DNA of 64,000 bases from HXMU1420-13 sp965601825 (GTDB taxonomy: Bacteria > Bacteroidota > Rhodothermia > Balneolales > Balneolaceae), in contig OZ271839.1 in assembly GCA_965601825.1 (NCBI GenBank), positions 2,852,001-2,916,000 on the forward strand. Reading direction: 5' to 3'. The position numbers and the translations under genes were made by a program. The notes below the pieces were generated by a model. That model saw nothing but the letters and a program-made list of their open reading frames with translations, was not told the origin of the DNA and searched no databases. Positions 53,427 to 63,003 of this stretch are shown piece by piece (the first letter of the stretch is position 1; each line of letters begins with the position of its first letter).

Positions 53427-53791
53427 ATAACCCCCTTGTTTAATTTTTTGAATTAATTGTCCCGAAAAAAGTCCATTTCAATATAGCATATAAAGTTATT
53501 TAAATCATTAATTAACTTATACTTTCCCTCAAATAATAAAAACATTAACTAAACCAATACTTTTTGTATTCATTTTATTAACATTTACGCCTCGGTTAAT
53601 ATGAGTATTTACCCGTTAAATACTGTTATTATTAATTTAGTTATGCTTATTAAATGTATTTGAACAAAAATTTTTCATCAACCAATGAGATTAATAATCA
53701 TTTCCATAAGTTATTTATGCAATTAATTTATCTATATCTTATTGTTTGAGAATTAGTACATTGAAAGCGAGAACAACTTAATTTTAGAATC
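53427..53791. other. AT-rich divergent promoter region
   Basis: 365 bp between the divergent T9SS cassette 2 and the methyltransferase-like gene. It is very AT-rich, with several TAnnTTTG-like and TTG motifs of the Bacteroidota promoter type, but none can be assigned. I see no hairpin, operator palindrome or ORF in it. By the spacing of the duplicated cassettes, the tail of the intact dehydrogenase gene would be expected near 53520, so this gap probably contains one edge of an insertion. Confidence 0.4.
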
Positions 53792-54880
53792 ATGCTATTA
53801 AAATCACTGACTGAAACTATACTTAATTCAAAGAGCAGTCCTTTAGCTTTAAATGATGCTATTCTAGAATTCGAGAATCTATTATCCGGTATAGTTGAAA
53901 AAGCTGGTATTAGCGATAAAACGAAAAGTAAAAGAGAGACTCTATTAAGTAGTGGGCTTGCCATTTCTTCTTATAATGCAAGTACATGTATAAAAGATAC
54001 TTTTCGAACTGTTAAATATATCCGAGCCCTAAATGAGGCAGTACTTCAATTAAAAAAAAATATAAATGACCGCCCGATACATATTCTATATGCTGGTAGT
54101 GGGCCATTTGCACCTTTTGCTTTTTCAATCATTTCACAATTCAGTCCGACTGAAATTCAATTTACTATTTTAGATTTACATGAAGAATCAACTACGTCTG
54201 TTCGAGTTTTGGCAAAAGAGCTTGGAGTTGAAACTTACTTTACCAAAATTGAAACCAACGACGCAGTTTTGTATAAACACAATGGTAATTATCCAATAGA
54301 CATACTAATTGTTGAGTGTTTAAATAAAGCTCTACTTAGAGAACCTCAGGTTCCAATTTGTGCTAATTTGTCTACTCAAATGCCTGATTATGGTATAATG
54401 ATACCTGAATCTATCCGTATCGATGCGTATATGATTGACCCAAATGTGGAATTAAGCTTCGTTGATAAAGATGAAGAATCAGGAAATGTGACTTATCATG
54501 TATCTGATGCAAAAAAACATCGTATTTACATTGGTAAAGTAATGGACTTCAACATTGAACTGGCCAAGGTTTTACAAAATCATTTAAACACTTATGATAT
54601 TAATGAAGGTTTGAATGTCGATGTTATCACTTTAAAAGTCCCCCATCGGGATAAAGCTCTGGATACAATAATGTTTGGTACCACGATAACATTATTTGGA
54701 GCACATAAACTTGAGGAGTACGAAAGCGGAATAACACATCCATATTTTCATATCCAGGGAGAGAGAATACCTAAAGATGCTGAGGTTTTAATTGGATATG
54801 CAATCAATCAATATCCGGGATTCTACTATCAGGTTGTGAGCCCAAAACCACAAGAACCTATAATTAATATCATTCAGTAG
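53792..54880 (+). CDS. Methyltransferase-like protein of unknown target
   Basis: 362 aa. The segment PIHILYAGSGPFAPFAFSII looks like SAM motif I, followed by FTILDLHEESTTSVRVLAKE (motif II with the acidic ribose ligand) and PIDILIVECLNKALLREPQV, which recalls the double-E region of protein arginine methyltransferases. The C-terminal half (residues ~210-360) is beta-rich (LNVDVITLKVPHRDKALDTI, FYYQVVSP), also like PRMT-type enzymes. No signal peptide. It is convergent with the phage-tail-collar-type gene. The family call rests on motif shape only. Confidence 0.6.
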   Translation: MLLKSLTETILNSKSSPLALNDAILEFENLLSGIVEKAGISDKTKSKRETLLSSGLAISSYNASTCIKDTFRTVKYIRALNEAVLQLKKNINDRPIHILYAGSGPFAPFAFSIISQFSPTEIQFTILDLHEESTTSVRVLAKELGVETYFTKIETNDAVLYKHNGNYPIDILIVECLNKALLREPQVPICANLSTQMPDYGIMIPESIRIDAYMIDPNVELSFVDKDEESGNVTYHVSDAKKHRIYIGKVMDFNIELAKVLQNHLNTYDINEGLNVDVITLKVPHRDKALDTIMFGTTITLFGAHKLEEYESGITHPYFHIQGERIPKDAEVLIGYAINQYPGFYYQVVSPKPQEPIINIIQ

Positions 54881-54912
54881 GATTTCAAATAGATTTGTGG
54901 TTTAAATAAAAA

Positions 54913-54934
54913 GCGCTGAGTTATTACCCAGCGC
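54913..54934 (-). terminator. Terminator after tail-collar-type gene
   Basis: GCGCTG / CAGCGC arms with a 10-nt loop. On the minus strand TTTTT follows the stem. It lies 27 bp past the stop of the gene at 54961 and could also act for the convergent gene ending at 54880. Confidence 0.7.
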
Positions 54935-54960
54935 ATATAATCATCATAATAGTTTTAATT

Positions 54961-55545
54961 TTAAGTACGAGGTGGGAATAAACCATCAAGAACTATAACA
55001 TAAGTTATACCTAAAACCGGACCTTGAATATAAAATGGTGAGCCAACACCAGTCATCCCAATTTCTACTGTTGTTTGAGCAGAAAGATTAGGATTTGTAT
55101 CTCTCATCATTCCATTAGGATCACTACTACTGTAAATTTCTGTCTCCACAGCAGCTAATACATTTCCACTAGGACTTTTTTCGTCATTTTCACCTTCATC
55201 CGTTACACAGTCATTTTGAGGTGTCTGAGTAACTGTAGTTGTTGCGACTGCAGTATGATTGTGAGGAGGCAGGTTATTTGCAGTAAGTGAAACTGTGTTT
55301 GTTCCAGCTTTTTCGCCAAGATAAATTGGCTGTAATCCAACTCCATGACCAGTACCTACAGGTGAACGTCCGCGTAGGTCAGGAACCCCGAAAGTTGAAC
55401 GTCCATCACCGCCAAAGTTTGTATTTAATAAGGCAAAAACTGCACTATATTCAGCGATAGATAACAATTGCCCATGACACAAGGTAGTCTGCCGGGGAGC
55501 ATAGTTCCATCCTCCGGCAATAATTTGGCCTATCCAATATTCCAT
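54961..55545 (-). CDS. Phage tail-collar-domain (microcystin-dependent-type) protein
   Basis: 194 aa from ATG 55545, with GGAG six bases upstream; a GTG four codons earlier is less likely. The hallmark is GQIIAGGWNYAPRQTTLCHG, QLLSIAEYSAVFALLNTNFG, GDGRSTFGVPDLRGRSPVGT and NNLPPHNHTAVATTT, as in phage short-tail-fibre collar domains and free-standing bacterial relatives. The C-terminus lacks the usual receptor-binding extension. Two cysteines are present. No other phage genes are nearby. Its partner on the other strand is a methyltransferase-like gene. Confidence 0.88.
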   Translation of the reverse strand: MEYWIGQIIAGGWNYAPRQTTLCHGQLLSIAEYSAVFALLNTNFGGDGRSTFGVPDLRGRSPVGTGHGVGLQPIYLGEKAGTNTVSLTANNLPPHNHTAVATTTVTQTPQNDCVTDEGENDEKSPSGNVLAAVETEIYSSSDPNGMMRDTNPNLSAQTTVEIGMTGVGSPFYIQGPVLGITYVIVLDGLFPPRT

Positions 55546-55658
55546 TGTTTTCTCCACTTTGATTTTAATTTAACCCATTACTTAAACCCCTAAGAATGGA
55601 CTTACAAGTAAGTAAATTATACGGCTAAATCAAAGCAAAGAAGATACTTATAAATAAA

Positions 55659-56510
55659 TTAGTAGGCGTAAAAACCCTGTCCTGTCTTATTCCCTAATTT
55701 CCCTGCGTCTACCATCTTAACCAGTAATGGACATGGTCTGTATTTTGGATCTTTAAAACCTTCATAAAGCACATTTAGGATATCTAAACAAACATCCAAT
55801 CCAATGAAGTCAGCCAATCGAAGTGGTCCCATTGGATGTGCCATACCAAGTTTCATAACTTCGTCTACATTTTCCGGAGTTGCCACATTTTCATACACAG
55901 CAAAAATAGCTTCGTTAATCATTGGCATTAATACGCGATTACTCACGAACCCAGGCATATCATTCACTGGTACAGGTACTTTGTTTAGAGCTTTTGAAGT
56001 AGCTTCAATTGTATTATAAACCTCATCAGTGGTTTCCAAACCGCGAACTATTTCCACCAATTTCATAACAGGAACAGGATTAAAGAAATGCATTCCGATA
56101 AATCGCTCTGGCCTCGATGTGATAGCAGCAAGTTTCGTAATGGAAATGGAAGATGTATTCGATCCCAAAATTGCATCACTTGGAGCTGCTTCATCAACTG
56201 CCTTCCAAACAATAGTTTTTATGTCTAAATCTTCAGGTACAGCTTCAATCACTAAATCTGCGTTTTCAACACCAGTGCTTAAATCCAGTGATACGCTAAT
56301 ATTTCCTAGGCTTTCATCTCTTTTCTCCTGAGTGATTTTTTCTTTGCTAACCATTCGGTCTAAATTCTTAGTGATCGTCGCCAAAGCTCTGTCAGCAAAT
56401 TCTTGTTTTGTCTCAATTAGAGTTACTGAAAAGCCACTCATAGCAAATACATGAGCTATTCCATTCCCCATTGTTCCACCACCAATCACCGATACATTTT
56501 TAACTTCCAT
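55659..56510 (-). CDS. 3-hydroxyacyl(butyryl)-CoA dehydrogenase
   Basis: 283 aa. The N-terminal NAD-binding motif is VSVIGGGTMGNGIAHVFAMS, with VIEAVPEDLDIK and GSNTSSISITKLA. The catalytic histidine region is GMHFFNPVPVMKLVEIVRG. The C-terminal helical domain has FVSNRVLMPMINEAIFAVYE and ends KLGNKTGQGFYAY. It interconverts 3-hydroxyacyl-CoA and 3-ketoacyl-CoA in beta-oxidation or butyryl-CoA metabolism. A decayed copy of its 3' end lies at 50880-51000. Monocistronic as far as visible. Confidence 0.95.
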   Translation of the reverse strand: MEVKNVSVIGGGTMGNGIAHVFAMSGFSVTLIETKQEFADRALATITKNLDRMVSKEKITQEKRDESLGNISVSLDLSTGVENADLVIEAVPEDLDIKTIVWKAVDEAAPSDAILGSNTSSISITKLAAITSRPERFIGMHFFNPVPVMKLVEIVRGLETTDEVYNTIEATSKALNKVPVPVNDMPGFVSNRVLMPMINEAIFAVYENVATPENVDEVMKLGMAHPMGPLRLADFIGLDVCLDILNVLYEGFKDPKYRPCPLLVKMVDAGKLGNKTGQGFYAY

Positions 56511-56628
56511 TCTTTCCTTACTTATTGATGAATTTTGCCCAAATGGTATGGACTTTGGAAGCGCTTTTCAACCTACATTGAGTTAAAAAGATTCAAATTA
56601 TTTGATACTTAAAGTTTGTTTTAGATTC

Positions 56629-56660
56629 CTTTGTGCATTTGCCCCTTTGTGCCTATTCTT
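56629..56660. repeat. Single arm of 8-nt CTTTGTGC-type units
   Basis: CTTTGTGC ATTTGCCC CTTTGTGC CTATTCTT in 8-nt register, 24 bp upstream of the penicillin acylase-family gene. The unit CTTTGTGC is the one found in the right arms at 38770 and 44986. I see no complementary left arm here. Confidence 0.6.
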
Positions 56661-56684
56661 AGTTAGATTTTCTGAGTTAATTTC

Positions 56685-59144
56685 ATGAATACTTTATTAC
56701 GACTACTTCTCTTCTTTTTTATTCTCTTTATCGGTTTTGCAGGACTCGCATTTTACTGGACATTTTATAAACCCCTGCCAAATTATGAAGCATCAGTAGA
56801 ACTAGAAGGTCTAAATGCCGAGGTTGATATCTATTGGGATGAATTTGGTGTCCCTCACATTTTCTCTGATAATGAAAACGATCTTTATTATGCAATGGGA
56901 TATGTTCACGCTCAAGATCGTTTATGGCAAATGACTATTTCCCAGCTTGCTGCCGAAGGTCGATTCGCTGAATTTTTTGGAGCAGAATTAGTCGATTTTG
57001 ATAAGTATCAACGAACTATAGGGTTTTGGAGAATCGCAGAGCAAATACTTAGTGAGGAATTCACTGAATCTGAAATAGCAATTCTGCAATCTTACGCTGA
57101 TGGCGTAAATAACTTTGTCGAGAATAATCGAAATCGTCTTCCGGTTCAATTTGCTCTATCTGAAATGGAGCCCATTGAATGGACACCTCAACACTCTGTC
57201 GCTATAATTCGAATGATGGGTTGGGAATTAAATCTCAGTTGGTGGAGTGAAGTCACTTACAATTATCTGAAAAATAAACTCCCTTCAGATCAGTTCGAAG
57301 AACTCTTATTGACCTGGGATACTGATTTACCAACATCATTAGATGACAATGAATCTATTGGGTTATCCACTGCAAGTCTTCTACCAATGCTTGAAATGGA
57401 ATTTCAAAGAAGAAAAATTCTTGAAATTGAAGGCTCACATGTAGGAAGTAATGCATGGGTTGTTGATGGCTCACGAACAACTACAGGTTACCCAATGCTC
57501 GCGGGTGATCCTCATCTTGGATTGGATATGCCAGGGAAATGGTATGAAATTCATTTAAATAGAAGTGGTCAAAATGTATCTGGTGTGACCATAGCCGGCC
57601 TTCCCGGAATAGTTTTGGGACAAAATGATCATATGGCATGGTCTTTCACAAATATAATGGCGGACGACACTGATTTCTTCCTCGAAAAAGTTGATCCTGA
57701 AGACAGAGGCAGATATGTAGTCGACTCAGCGCGAGTTGGAGAAGTTGCATTTGAGTATTTTGAAAAAGTTCGAGAGATCATCAATGTAAAAGATGGAGAT
57801 CCGGTATTTCACGAGTATAGAGTTACTAAAAATGGGCCTGTAATTACGGATATGTATCCAAATCAGGATCTTGTGGATGATGAAGTAATTACAATGAAAT
57901 GGACCGGTCACACCATTTCCAACGAACTTCGCACGATGTATGAGATTAATTGGGCTCAAAATTTTCAGGATTTCAAGGATGCACTCCAGCATTTTGCGGT
58001 ACCGGGGCAGAATTTCATGTATGGTGACATTGAAGGAAATATTTCCATGTTTTCTACCGCAAGGCTACCAATTCGATCCGGAAATAAAGTAACCTTACGC
58101 AGAGGTTGGGTTCCAGAAGATGATTGGCAGGGATTTATTCCTCAAGATGAAATGCCTCATAGTATTAATCCTGAAAAAGGTTGGATAGCAAACGCAAATA
58201 ACAAACTGACCACAGAAAACTATCCCTATTACATTGCCAGTTTTTGGGAGCCTTCATCCAGAATTGAACGCATAGTAGAACAACTTTCACCTGATAGCTC
58301 TATCACTATTGATGATTTTGTAAGCTTGCAAAATGATTCATATTCAACATTTGCTGCAACTCTTACGCCTCAAATTCTTGAAATCATTAATAACCAAAAT
58401 GAGTATGACTTCTCTCTTCCTGTTTCTTATCTGGAAAATTGGGATTTCAAATACACAAGAAGTTCTACTGCGGCATCTATTTTTGATGTTTTATTTACCA
58501 AAATCACTGAGAATACACTAAAAGATGAATTTGGTGAGGCTGCTTATCAGAATTTCATTGTTCATGAGTTGATACCAGTTCGAACTATGACTGAACTTTT
58601 GAGTGATAGTTCATCATTTTTCGACAATATTTTGACTGAAGAAATTGAAAACAGACAGGACATAGTTTTAAAATCTATGCAGGATGCGATCTTCTTTCTC
58701 AGTGACTCATTGGGTTCAGAACCATTTGAGTGGCGATGGGAACAGCTTCATACCATCACATTCAAACCACCTTTATTTAGCTTAGCAGCTGAAGACCCGA
58801 ATTCGCCGGCGGCATTATCTTTAATTGTGGATAATGTACTAAGTAAAGGTCCATTCCCCGTAGAAGGACATGGAATGAGCGTTAATAACGGTCAGTATAA
58901 ATGGGATAAACCATTTGAGATGACACTTGGAGCATCCGTTCGCAGAATTATTGATCTTTCAAATTTGAGTTCAAGCCGTTCTATACTTCCAACAGGTCAA
59001 TCTGGTAATCCTATATCTGAACACTATGGCGACCAATCAAACATGTGGTTAAATCGCCAATACAGAATATTTTATCATAATAATGATGTTCCGGAAAGAG
59101 CTGGAATAAGAACTATGAAGTTAATTCCATCAGGAACAAACTAG
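56685..59144 (+). CDS. Penicillin acylase-family N-terminal-nucleophile hydrolase
   Basis: 819 aa. A hydrophobic N-terminus (signal/anchor, residues 5-27) sends it to the periplasm. The alpha subunit has WDEFGVPHIFSDNENDLYYA and GYVHAQDRLWQM. Autoproteolysis is expected before S255 in HVGSNAWVVDGSRTTTGYPM, which becomes the catalytic serine. The beta subunit has MLAGDPHLGLDMPGKWYEIH, GLPGIVLGQNDHMAWSFTN and the conserved Asn region GWIANANNKLT. Family members cleave amides: beta-lactam side chains, acyl-homoserine lactones or lipopeptides. The natural substrate is unknown. Single gene; 104 bp to the GH3 fusion. Confidence 0.93.
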   Translation: MNTLLRLLLFFFILFIGFAGLAFYWTFYKPLPNYEASVELEGLNAEVDIYWDEFGVPHIFSDNENDLYYAMGYVHAQDRLWQMTISQLAAEGRFAEFFGAELVDFDKYQRTIGFWRIAEQILSEEFTESEIAILQSYADGVNNFVENNRNRLPVQFALSEMEPIEWTPQHSVAIIRMMGWELNLSWWSEVTYNYLKNKLPSDQFEELLLTWDTDLPTSLDDNESIGLSTASLLPMLEMEFQRRKILEIEGSHVGSNAWVVDGSRTTTGYPMLAGDPHLGLDMPGKWYEIHLNRSGQNVSGVTIAGLPGIVLGQNDHMAWSFTNIMADDTDFFLEKVDPEDRGRYVVDSARVGEVAFEYFEKVREIINVKDGDPVFHEYRVTKNGPVITDMYPNQDLVDDEVITMKWTGHTISNELRTMYEINWAQNFQDFKDALQHFAVPGQNFMYGDIEGNISMFSTARLPIRSGNKVTLRRGWVPEDDWQGFIPQDEMPHSINPEKGWIANANNKLTTENYPYYIASFWEPSSRIERIVEQLSPDSSITIDDFVSLQNDSYSTFAATLTPQILEIINNQNEYDFSLPVSYLENWDFKYTRSSTAASIFDVLFTKITENTLKDEFGEAAYQNFIVHELIPVRTMTELLSDSSSFFDNILTEEIENRQDIVLKSMQDAIFFLSDSLGSEPFEWRWEQLHTITFKPPLFSLAAEDPNSPAALSLIVDNVLSKGPFPVEGHGMSVNNGQYKWDKPFEMTLGASVRRIIDLSNLSSSRSILPTGQSGNPISEHYGDQSNMWLNRQYRIFYHNNDVPERAGIRTMKLIPSGTN

Positions 59145-59248
59145 AGAAAATCACCTTCACCAATTATCAATCTATTTTAACCTATTTTTTGTTGGTTCAA
59201 AGAATGGGTTAACCTACTTTAAAGCGGCATTAAAAGAGATATCATTAT

Positions 59249-62122
59249 ATGAACTTACGTTCGGCATTATTTGCACTAAGTATTTTTGTTTTATTAGGGT
59301 TATCAAGTTCAAGTGACATAATTGAAACAGACCCAATTCCCATCAAGAAAGTTGATTCAAATGAAGCTTTTATTGATTCACTTGTAAATATCTCAACCTT
59401 AGAAGAAAAAATTGGGCAATTATTCTTTGTTCCGGTTAATGGAAGATTTCTAAGTCGAGATGATCATCGATTCAAGGAAATTTCCGATTTAATCCAGTAC
59501 GACCATATTGGTGGAATTATTTTTATGCGTGGTGATATTTACGGCCAGGCTGTATTAACCAACAAGCTTCAGGCTCAAAGCGAAATTCCTCTTTGGATAA
59601 CTCAGGATATGGAATATGGTGCTGCTATGAGAATTGTGGGCTCAACACGCTTTACTCCAGCTATGGGAGTTGCAGCAACTGGCGATAAACGTAATGCTTA
59701 CATCATGGGTAAAATAACTGCTCGTGAAGCGAAAGCGATGGGAGTCCATCAGATTTTTGCACCAGTCCTCGATGTAAATAATAACCCGGATAATCCGGTT
59801 ATTAATGTTCGTTCATTTTCAGGTGATCCAGAAATGGTATCAGAATTTGGAATTGCTTTCATGCAAGGTGTTCAAAGCGAGGGATTAATTGCAACAGCGA
59901 AGCACTTTCCTGGTCACGGAGATACTGATACTGATTCGCATATTGAATTACCGGTTTTAAATCATGACTACTCTCGACTTGATTCAGTTGAATTAATTCC
60001 TTTTAGAAGAGCCATTGAAAGTGGTGTTGAAAGTATCATGAGTGCCCATATTTCATTTCCGCAAATAAGTGATCACCCTGAAATTCCCGGTACTTTAGAT
60101 GAAAACATTTTAGGTGATATTCTGATTGATTCCCTCAATTTTGAAGGAGTGGTAGTCACAGATGGACTTGAAATGAGCGGAATAACCAAAAAATTCTCTC
60201 CAGGTAGAGCGGTAGTTCGCGCTTTGCATGCAGGTGCTGATATCATGCTTATCAGTCCTGATATTCATACTGCTATAAGCGAGGTAATTGCAGCTGTTGA
60301 ACAAGGCGAAATTTCAGTTGAACGTATTGAAGAAAGCTTCCGAAAAATAATCAGATGGAAACAAAATGCTGGTTTATTTGAGCAGGATAACCAGATTGAT
60401 ATCCACGATTTAGATCAGGTTTTAAATGCCGGTGCACATCAGGCAGAGGCCGATAGAATTGCACAAGAATCCATCACAATTCTTAAAGATGACAGAAATC
60501 TTTTACCTCTAGATCCTACCAAATACGAAAAGATTCTTTTGGTTTCTATTGCTGATGACGATCATGGCGATACAGGATCAGCTTTTGCAAGATCATTGCG
60601 AGATTATCATCCAAATGTAACCTTTAGAGTTTTTGATGATCGTTCAGATGAAGATGATGTTCAGAGGATAATGCGCGATGCTCGTACTTCTGATCTCATC
60701 GTGATTGGATCATTTATTAGTCTTCGATTTGGTGAATCTATACAATTACCAAGAAAACATGCTTCTTTTCTTAACAGATTGCAGCGTCTTAACAAAAAGA
60801 CTGTACTTACAATGTTCGGTAATCCTTACTTAGTAAGCGAATTAGCTTATACAGATGTACATGTTATGGCGTGGTCAAATCACACGATTCAGATGGAAGC
60901 TGCAGCTCCAACATTATTTGGAGCCGCTGATGTTCGAGGGAAATTACCCATCGAAATTCCCGGAATGTATGAGGTTGGAGATGGTTTAGAGTTTAATCAA
61001 ACAGCTCTTCGATATGGAAGTCCTGAGGATGCCGGAATCATATCGCAGGAGCTTTATAAAATCGATGACATTCTTCGGGATGCTGTATTAGACTCTGTGT
61101 TTCCCGGGGCTGTTGCTGCTGTAATTAAAGATGGTGTTTTGGTTTATAAACATGCAGAAGGATATCATACGTATGATAAACTTCGAAAAGTCCGTGATAC
61201 CGATGTTTATGATGTGGCTTCAATCACTAAAATTGCTGCAACTTCAACTGCCGCAATGAAACTGATCACAGATGGTTACCTTAGCCTTGACGATAAGGTT
61301 AAAGACTATTTTGATGAGTTTGACACGCCTGATAAAGAAGACATCACCATTAGACATTTACTACTTCACGAAAGTGGATTACCAGCTTTCCGTGTTTATG
61401 TTGATGAACTTCAAACTCGAAGTGAAATCATTAATGCTATAAAAAATGAACCTCTAATCAACCCGGTTGGAAGCACTTATGTTTATAGTGATTTAGGGAT
61501 GATACTTTTAGCTGAGATTATTGCTGAAATTTCGGGAAGATCTATCGATTCTTATATGAGGAAATACTTCTACTATCCTATGGGAATGTATGGGGCATAT
61601 TTCAATCCAAAACGTGTTAGTCGATGGTATGTAAATCGAATTCCACCCACTGAAATTGATACTGTTTATCGTGATAAACTAATTGAAGCTGAAGTAAACG
61701 ATGAACGCGCCTGGTATATGAATGGTATTGCTGGTCATGCCGGACTATTCGCAACGGTAGACGATCTCGCTAAATTCGGAACTATGATTTTGAATGAAGG
61801 GACCTATCTTGGAAAAGAATACATAGCTCCAGAAGTTGTTCGTGAATTTACAAGTCAACAATCAGATAAAAGTGGCCGTGGATTAGGCTTTGACAGGAAA
61901 AGCGCCAATGGGTTTACAACTGCAGGACAACTTTCAAGCCTAGATACATTTGGTCATCTTGGCTTTACAGGTACTAGCATATGGATAGACCGTGAAAAAG
62001 ATATGATTGTTATTTTATTAACTAATAGAACTTATCCAAATCGAAGTTATGGAAGAAGTATCAGCAGAATTAGAGCCGCTGTTGCTGATGCAGCTTTTTC
62101 ATCAATTTTAAATCAACCATGA
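59249..62122 (+). CDS. GH3 beta-N-acetylhexosaminidase (NagZ-like) fused to beta-lactamase-type serine hydrolase
   Basis: 957 aa. Signal peptide, then a GH3 N-terminal barrel with the NagZ loop motif TAKHFPGHGDTDTDSHIELP near residue 220 and the nucleophile aspartate in VVVTDGLEMSGI near residue 305. A GH3 C-terminal-type domain (~400-570) follows. Then there is a class C beta-lactamase-like/DD-peptidase domain with SITK (S near 658), YSDLG as the YxN-like motif, and HLGFTGTSIW (KTG-like position). This tandem fits removal of GlcNAc and further hydrolysis of cell-wall muropeptides in the periplasm. Its stop overlaps the cytidine deaminase start by 4 bp. Confidence 0.92.
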   Translation: MNLRSALFALSIFVLLGLSSSSDIIETDPIPIKKVDSNEAFIDSLVNISTLEEKIGQLFFVPVNGRFLSRDDHRFKEISDLIQYDHIGGIIFMRGDIYGQAVLTNKLQAQSEIPLWITQDMEYGAAMRIVGSTRFTPAMGVAATGDKRNAYIMGKITAREAKAMGVHQIFAPVLDVNNNPDNPVINVRSFSGDPEMVSEFGIAFMQGVQSEGLIATAKHFPGHGDTDTDSHIELPVLNHDYSRLDSVELIPFRRAIESGVESIMSAHISFPQISDHPEIPGTLDENILGDILIDSLNFEGVVVTDGLEMSGITKKFSPGRAVVRALHAGADIMLISPDIHTAISEVIAAVEQGEISVERIEESFRKIIRWKQNAGLFEQDNQIDIHDLDQVLNAGAHQAEADRIAQESITILKDDRNLLPLDPTKYEKILLVSIADDDHGDTGSAFARSLRDYHPNVTFRVFDDRSDEDDVQRIMRDARTSDLIVIGSFISLRFGESIQLPRKHASFLNRLQRLNKKTVLTMFGNPYLVSELAYTDVHVMAWSNHTIQMEAAAPTLFGAADVRGKLPIEIPGMYEVGDGLEFNQTALRYGSPEDAGIISQELYKIDDILRDAVLDSVFPGAVAAVIKDGVLVYKHAEGYHTYDKLRKVRDTDVYDVASITKIAATSTAAMKLITDGYLSLDDKVKDYFDEFDTPDKEDITIRHLLLHESGLPAFRVYVDELQTRSEIINAIKNEPLINPVGSTYVYSDLGMILLAEIIAEISGRSIDSYMRKYFYYPMGMYGAYFNPKRVSRWYVNRIPPTEIDTVYRDKLIEAEVNDERAWYMNGIAGHAGLFATVDDLAKFGTMILNEGTYLGKEYIAPEVVREFTSQQSDKSGRGLGFDRKSANGFTTAGQLSSLDTFGHLGFTGTSIWIDREKDMIVILLTNRTYPNRSYGRSISRIRAAVADAAFSSILNQP

Positions 62123-62817
62123 ACTGGCAGACATTACTAGAAAGATCATATGTACCCTACTCTTTACAGCCAGATGCTTGTATTGTTGAAGGTTCTGAAG
62201 GTGGATTTTATTCGGGGGTGAGAATTGAAAATATTTCATTTCCACTTACGATCACAGCTGTTCAGGCAGCTTGTTGTATTTGTCTTTCCTATGGTGAGAC
62301 ACCCAAAGTAATTCATGTTTTAAATGAGAATGAATCTCAACTTGAATACTGGAGTAAAGAATTTGACTGCAAAATTGCGATAAGTGATCAATCTGAAGAT
62401 TTTGATATTGCTAATTACAAAGCACTTGAAATCATTGATAAGAAGCAAAAACTAATTGATTTACTTAAAACTGCCGTTACACAAAATTCTCATTTTCCGG
62501 TATCTGCCTTGTTGAAGACAGAATCAGCATTCTATTCAGGTGTAAATGTTGAGGTAAGTGATTGGGCTAAAGGTCTTTGTGCAGAAAGAATTGCTCTTTC
62601 TAAAGCAATTGCTGACGGCATTTCTGATTTTAAATCGATTTCTGTACATACTCTTAAAGGTGAATTTAGTAGTCCCTGTGGTGCTTGTAGACAAGTAATG
62701 TTTGAACATTTACCACTTTCTAAAGCCGAACTCTTTCACGCAGATGGCACATATTCAGAACATTTTATAGTTGATTTACTTCCGTTTAGCTTCACTTCGA
62801 AGGAATTAAAGAAGTAA
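62119..62817 (+). CDS. cdd: Two-domain cytidine deaminase
   Basis: 232 aa. The C-terminal half is a standard zinc deaminase: FPVSALLKTESAFYSGVNVE, then the catalytic CAE in GLCAERIALSKAIADG and the zinc ligands in FSSPCGACRQVMFEH. The N-terminal half repeats the fold (CIVEGSEGGFYSGVRIENIS, VQAACCICLSYGE), but the CAE motif is degenerate (QAAC) and the second cysteine pair is missing, so it should be structural. It deaminates cytidine and deoxycytidine for salvage. Translationally coupled to the GH3 fusion (ATGA). Confidence 0.9.
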   Translation: MNWQTLLERSYVPYSLQPDACIVEGSEGGFYSGVRIENISFPLTITAVQAACCICLSYGETPKVIHVLNENESQLEYWSKEFDCKIAISDQSEDFDIANYKALEIIDKKQKLIDLLKTAVTQNSHFPVSALLKTESAFYSGVNVEVSDWAKGLCAERIALSKAIADGISDFKSISVHTLKGEFSSPCGACRQVMFEHLPLSKAELFHADGTYSEHFIVDLLPFSFTSKELKK

Positions 62818-62891
62818 TTTAAGCTTCTATAGTGTTTTCACATTAAAGAATCAATGCCAATTGAGGTGTTTTTCGAAAAAAAAGTTCATTT

Positions 62892-62914
62892 AAAGTGCTA
62901 AAAAAGCACTTTTT
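62892..62914 (+). terminator. Terminator after cdd
   Basis: A perfect 8-bp stem AAAGTGCT / AGCACTTT with a 5-nt A loop, followed by a short T run (last stem bases plus TTT AA). It lies 75 bp past the cdd stop and ends the GH3-cdd transcript. Confidence 0.75.
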
Positions 62915-63003
62915 AATTTGACACAGTTGCTTTGAATCTCTAGCTTCTGAACAGTTTCAGAAATTTGAAATTTACTTAAACACAAACATAACGGAGTTAT
63001 ATA

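Noticed and set aside
54961..55545. Prophage remnant suggested by the tail-collar protein.
   Set aside because: No integrase, capsid, terminase or lysis genes nearby. Free-standing collar-domain proteins are common in this phylum.
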